Assembly: GCA_021823555.1 (NCBI GenBank)
Contig: JAKANW010000127.1
Coordinates: 1-7,512 of the forward strand
DNA length: 7,512 nt
Direction of reading: 5' to 3'
Source: Chloroflexota bacterium
Lineage (GTDB): Bacteria; Chloroflexota; Anaerolineae; Anaerolineales; Villigracilaceae
The position numbers were made by a program, and so were the translations under genes. The notes beneath the pieces are model-generated. The model made no database searches. It had not been told where the DNA came from and was given only the letters and a program-made list of their open reading frames with translations. Positions 7,179 through 7,512 of the stretch are shown here, piece after piece. The number at the start of each line of letters is the position of its first letter. Within the stretch, counting starts at the first letter, position 1.

Positions 7179-7512
7179 AGCCTGCCAGGCTTCCCCGCCG
7201 TGTAACCCTGTTGGTATGGCTGGTGTTTATACTCACGGTCTGGAATGCAACCCGCTTCTACACCGCCATTGTCTGGCGAGGCATTCTGGCTGAGAAAACT
7301 GCCTGGCCCGGCCCCGGCTACATAGCTCTAACCGGCTTCATCTGGGCTGCTGTCGGGATATGGATCACGATAGTGGTCATACAAAGAAAAAAATGGTCTG
7401 CAATGGCGCTACTCATTTCGGCGCTTGGATACACAGTATGGTATTGGCTGGACCGACTGTTCCTGCAAACGGAACGGGACAACTGGGGATTCACCCTGGT
7501 CGTCAATGCCAT
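7175..7512 (+). CDS. Small multi-helix membrane protein, unknown function (3'-partial)
   Basis: The frame starts at a GTG whose last two bases begin the TGA stop of the previous gene (GTGA overlap), with GGAG 8 bases upstream. It stays open for 112 codons to the right edge. The predicted protein begins MKPARLPRRV, then has hydrophobic segments at about 9-24, 48-69 and 74-92 with positive charges at their cytoplasmic flanks (RLPRR, QRKKW), and is rich in Trp and Tyr. Recognisable short motifs are NATRFYTAIVW (24-34), PGPGYIALTGFIW (45-57) and YWLDRLFL (90-97). It looks like a conserved small membrane protein, but I cannot name a family. The tight coupling to the GT-C gene suggests a partner or accessory role. 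The C-terminus lies beyond the window, so the total length is unknown. Confidence 0.75.
   Translation, partial: MKPARLPRRVTLLVWLVFILTVWNATRFYTAIVWRGILAEKTAWPGPGYIALTGFIWAAVGIWITIVVIQRKKWSAMALLISALGYTVWYWLDRLFLQTERDNWGFTLVVNA

Noticed and set aside
1..7512. CRISPR array, tRNA/rRNA genes, insertion sequences or terminators
   Set aside because: No regularly spaced repeats, no cloverleaf or rRNA-like stretch, no transposase frame, and junctions too short (15 bases at most) to hold a terminator hairpin.

Overview
The window holds five genes, all on the + strand and packed almost without gaps. Two are cut by the window edges. By eye the GC content is in the mid-to-high fifties. The genes appear bacterial: short junctions, GGAG-type ribosome sites, and TTG and GTG starts. 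The combination of large polyprenyl-sugar-type (GT-C) membrane proteins with an Ig/CBM-like tail, a zinc-poor MDR dehydrogenase and a short-chain acyl-CoA dehydrogenase resembles environmental Chloroflexota (Anaerolineae-like). That placement is an impression from protein style, not a search result.

Layout. (1) 2-1153: acyl-CoA dehydrogenase, nearly complete, lacking only its first few residues. (2) 1160-4069: a 969-residue GT39-like membrane glycosyltransferase with an extra N-terminal multi-helix block and a C-terminal CBM-like beta domain outside the membrane. (3) 4080-5108: a medium-chain dehydrogenase/reductase that keeps the structural-zinc cysteines but lacks the usual catalytic-zinc ligands. 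(4) 5124-7178: a second, different GT-C-type membrane protein with an Asp-Asp pair in its first outer loop. (5) 7175 to the right edge: the start of a small multi-helix membrane protein, overlapping gene 4 by four bases.

The four junctions are 6, 10, 15 and -4 bases, so the genes are probably co-transcribed. I see no terminator, no convincing promoter, no RNA gene, no repeat array and no mobile element. No stretch of 300 bases lacks a gene.

How they may work together. The two GT-C proteins probably move sugars from a polyprenyl-phosphate carrier onto an acceptor on the outer face of the membrane. The small membrane protein is tightly coupled to the second of them and may act with it. The two soluble redox enzymes (acyl-CoA oxidation and an NAD(P)H-dependent reductase/dehydrogenase) have no obvious step in that process and may simply share the transcript. 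I found no clear sign of a new defence, mobile or RNA-based system. The most unusual item is the architecture of gene 2.
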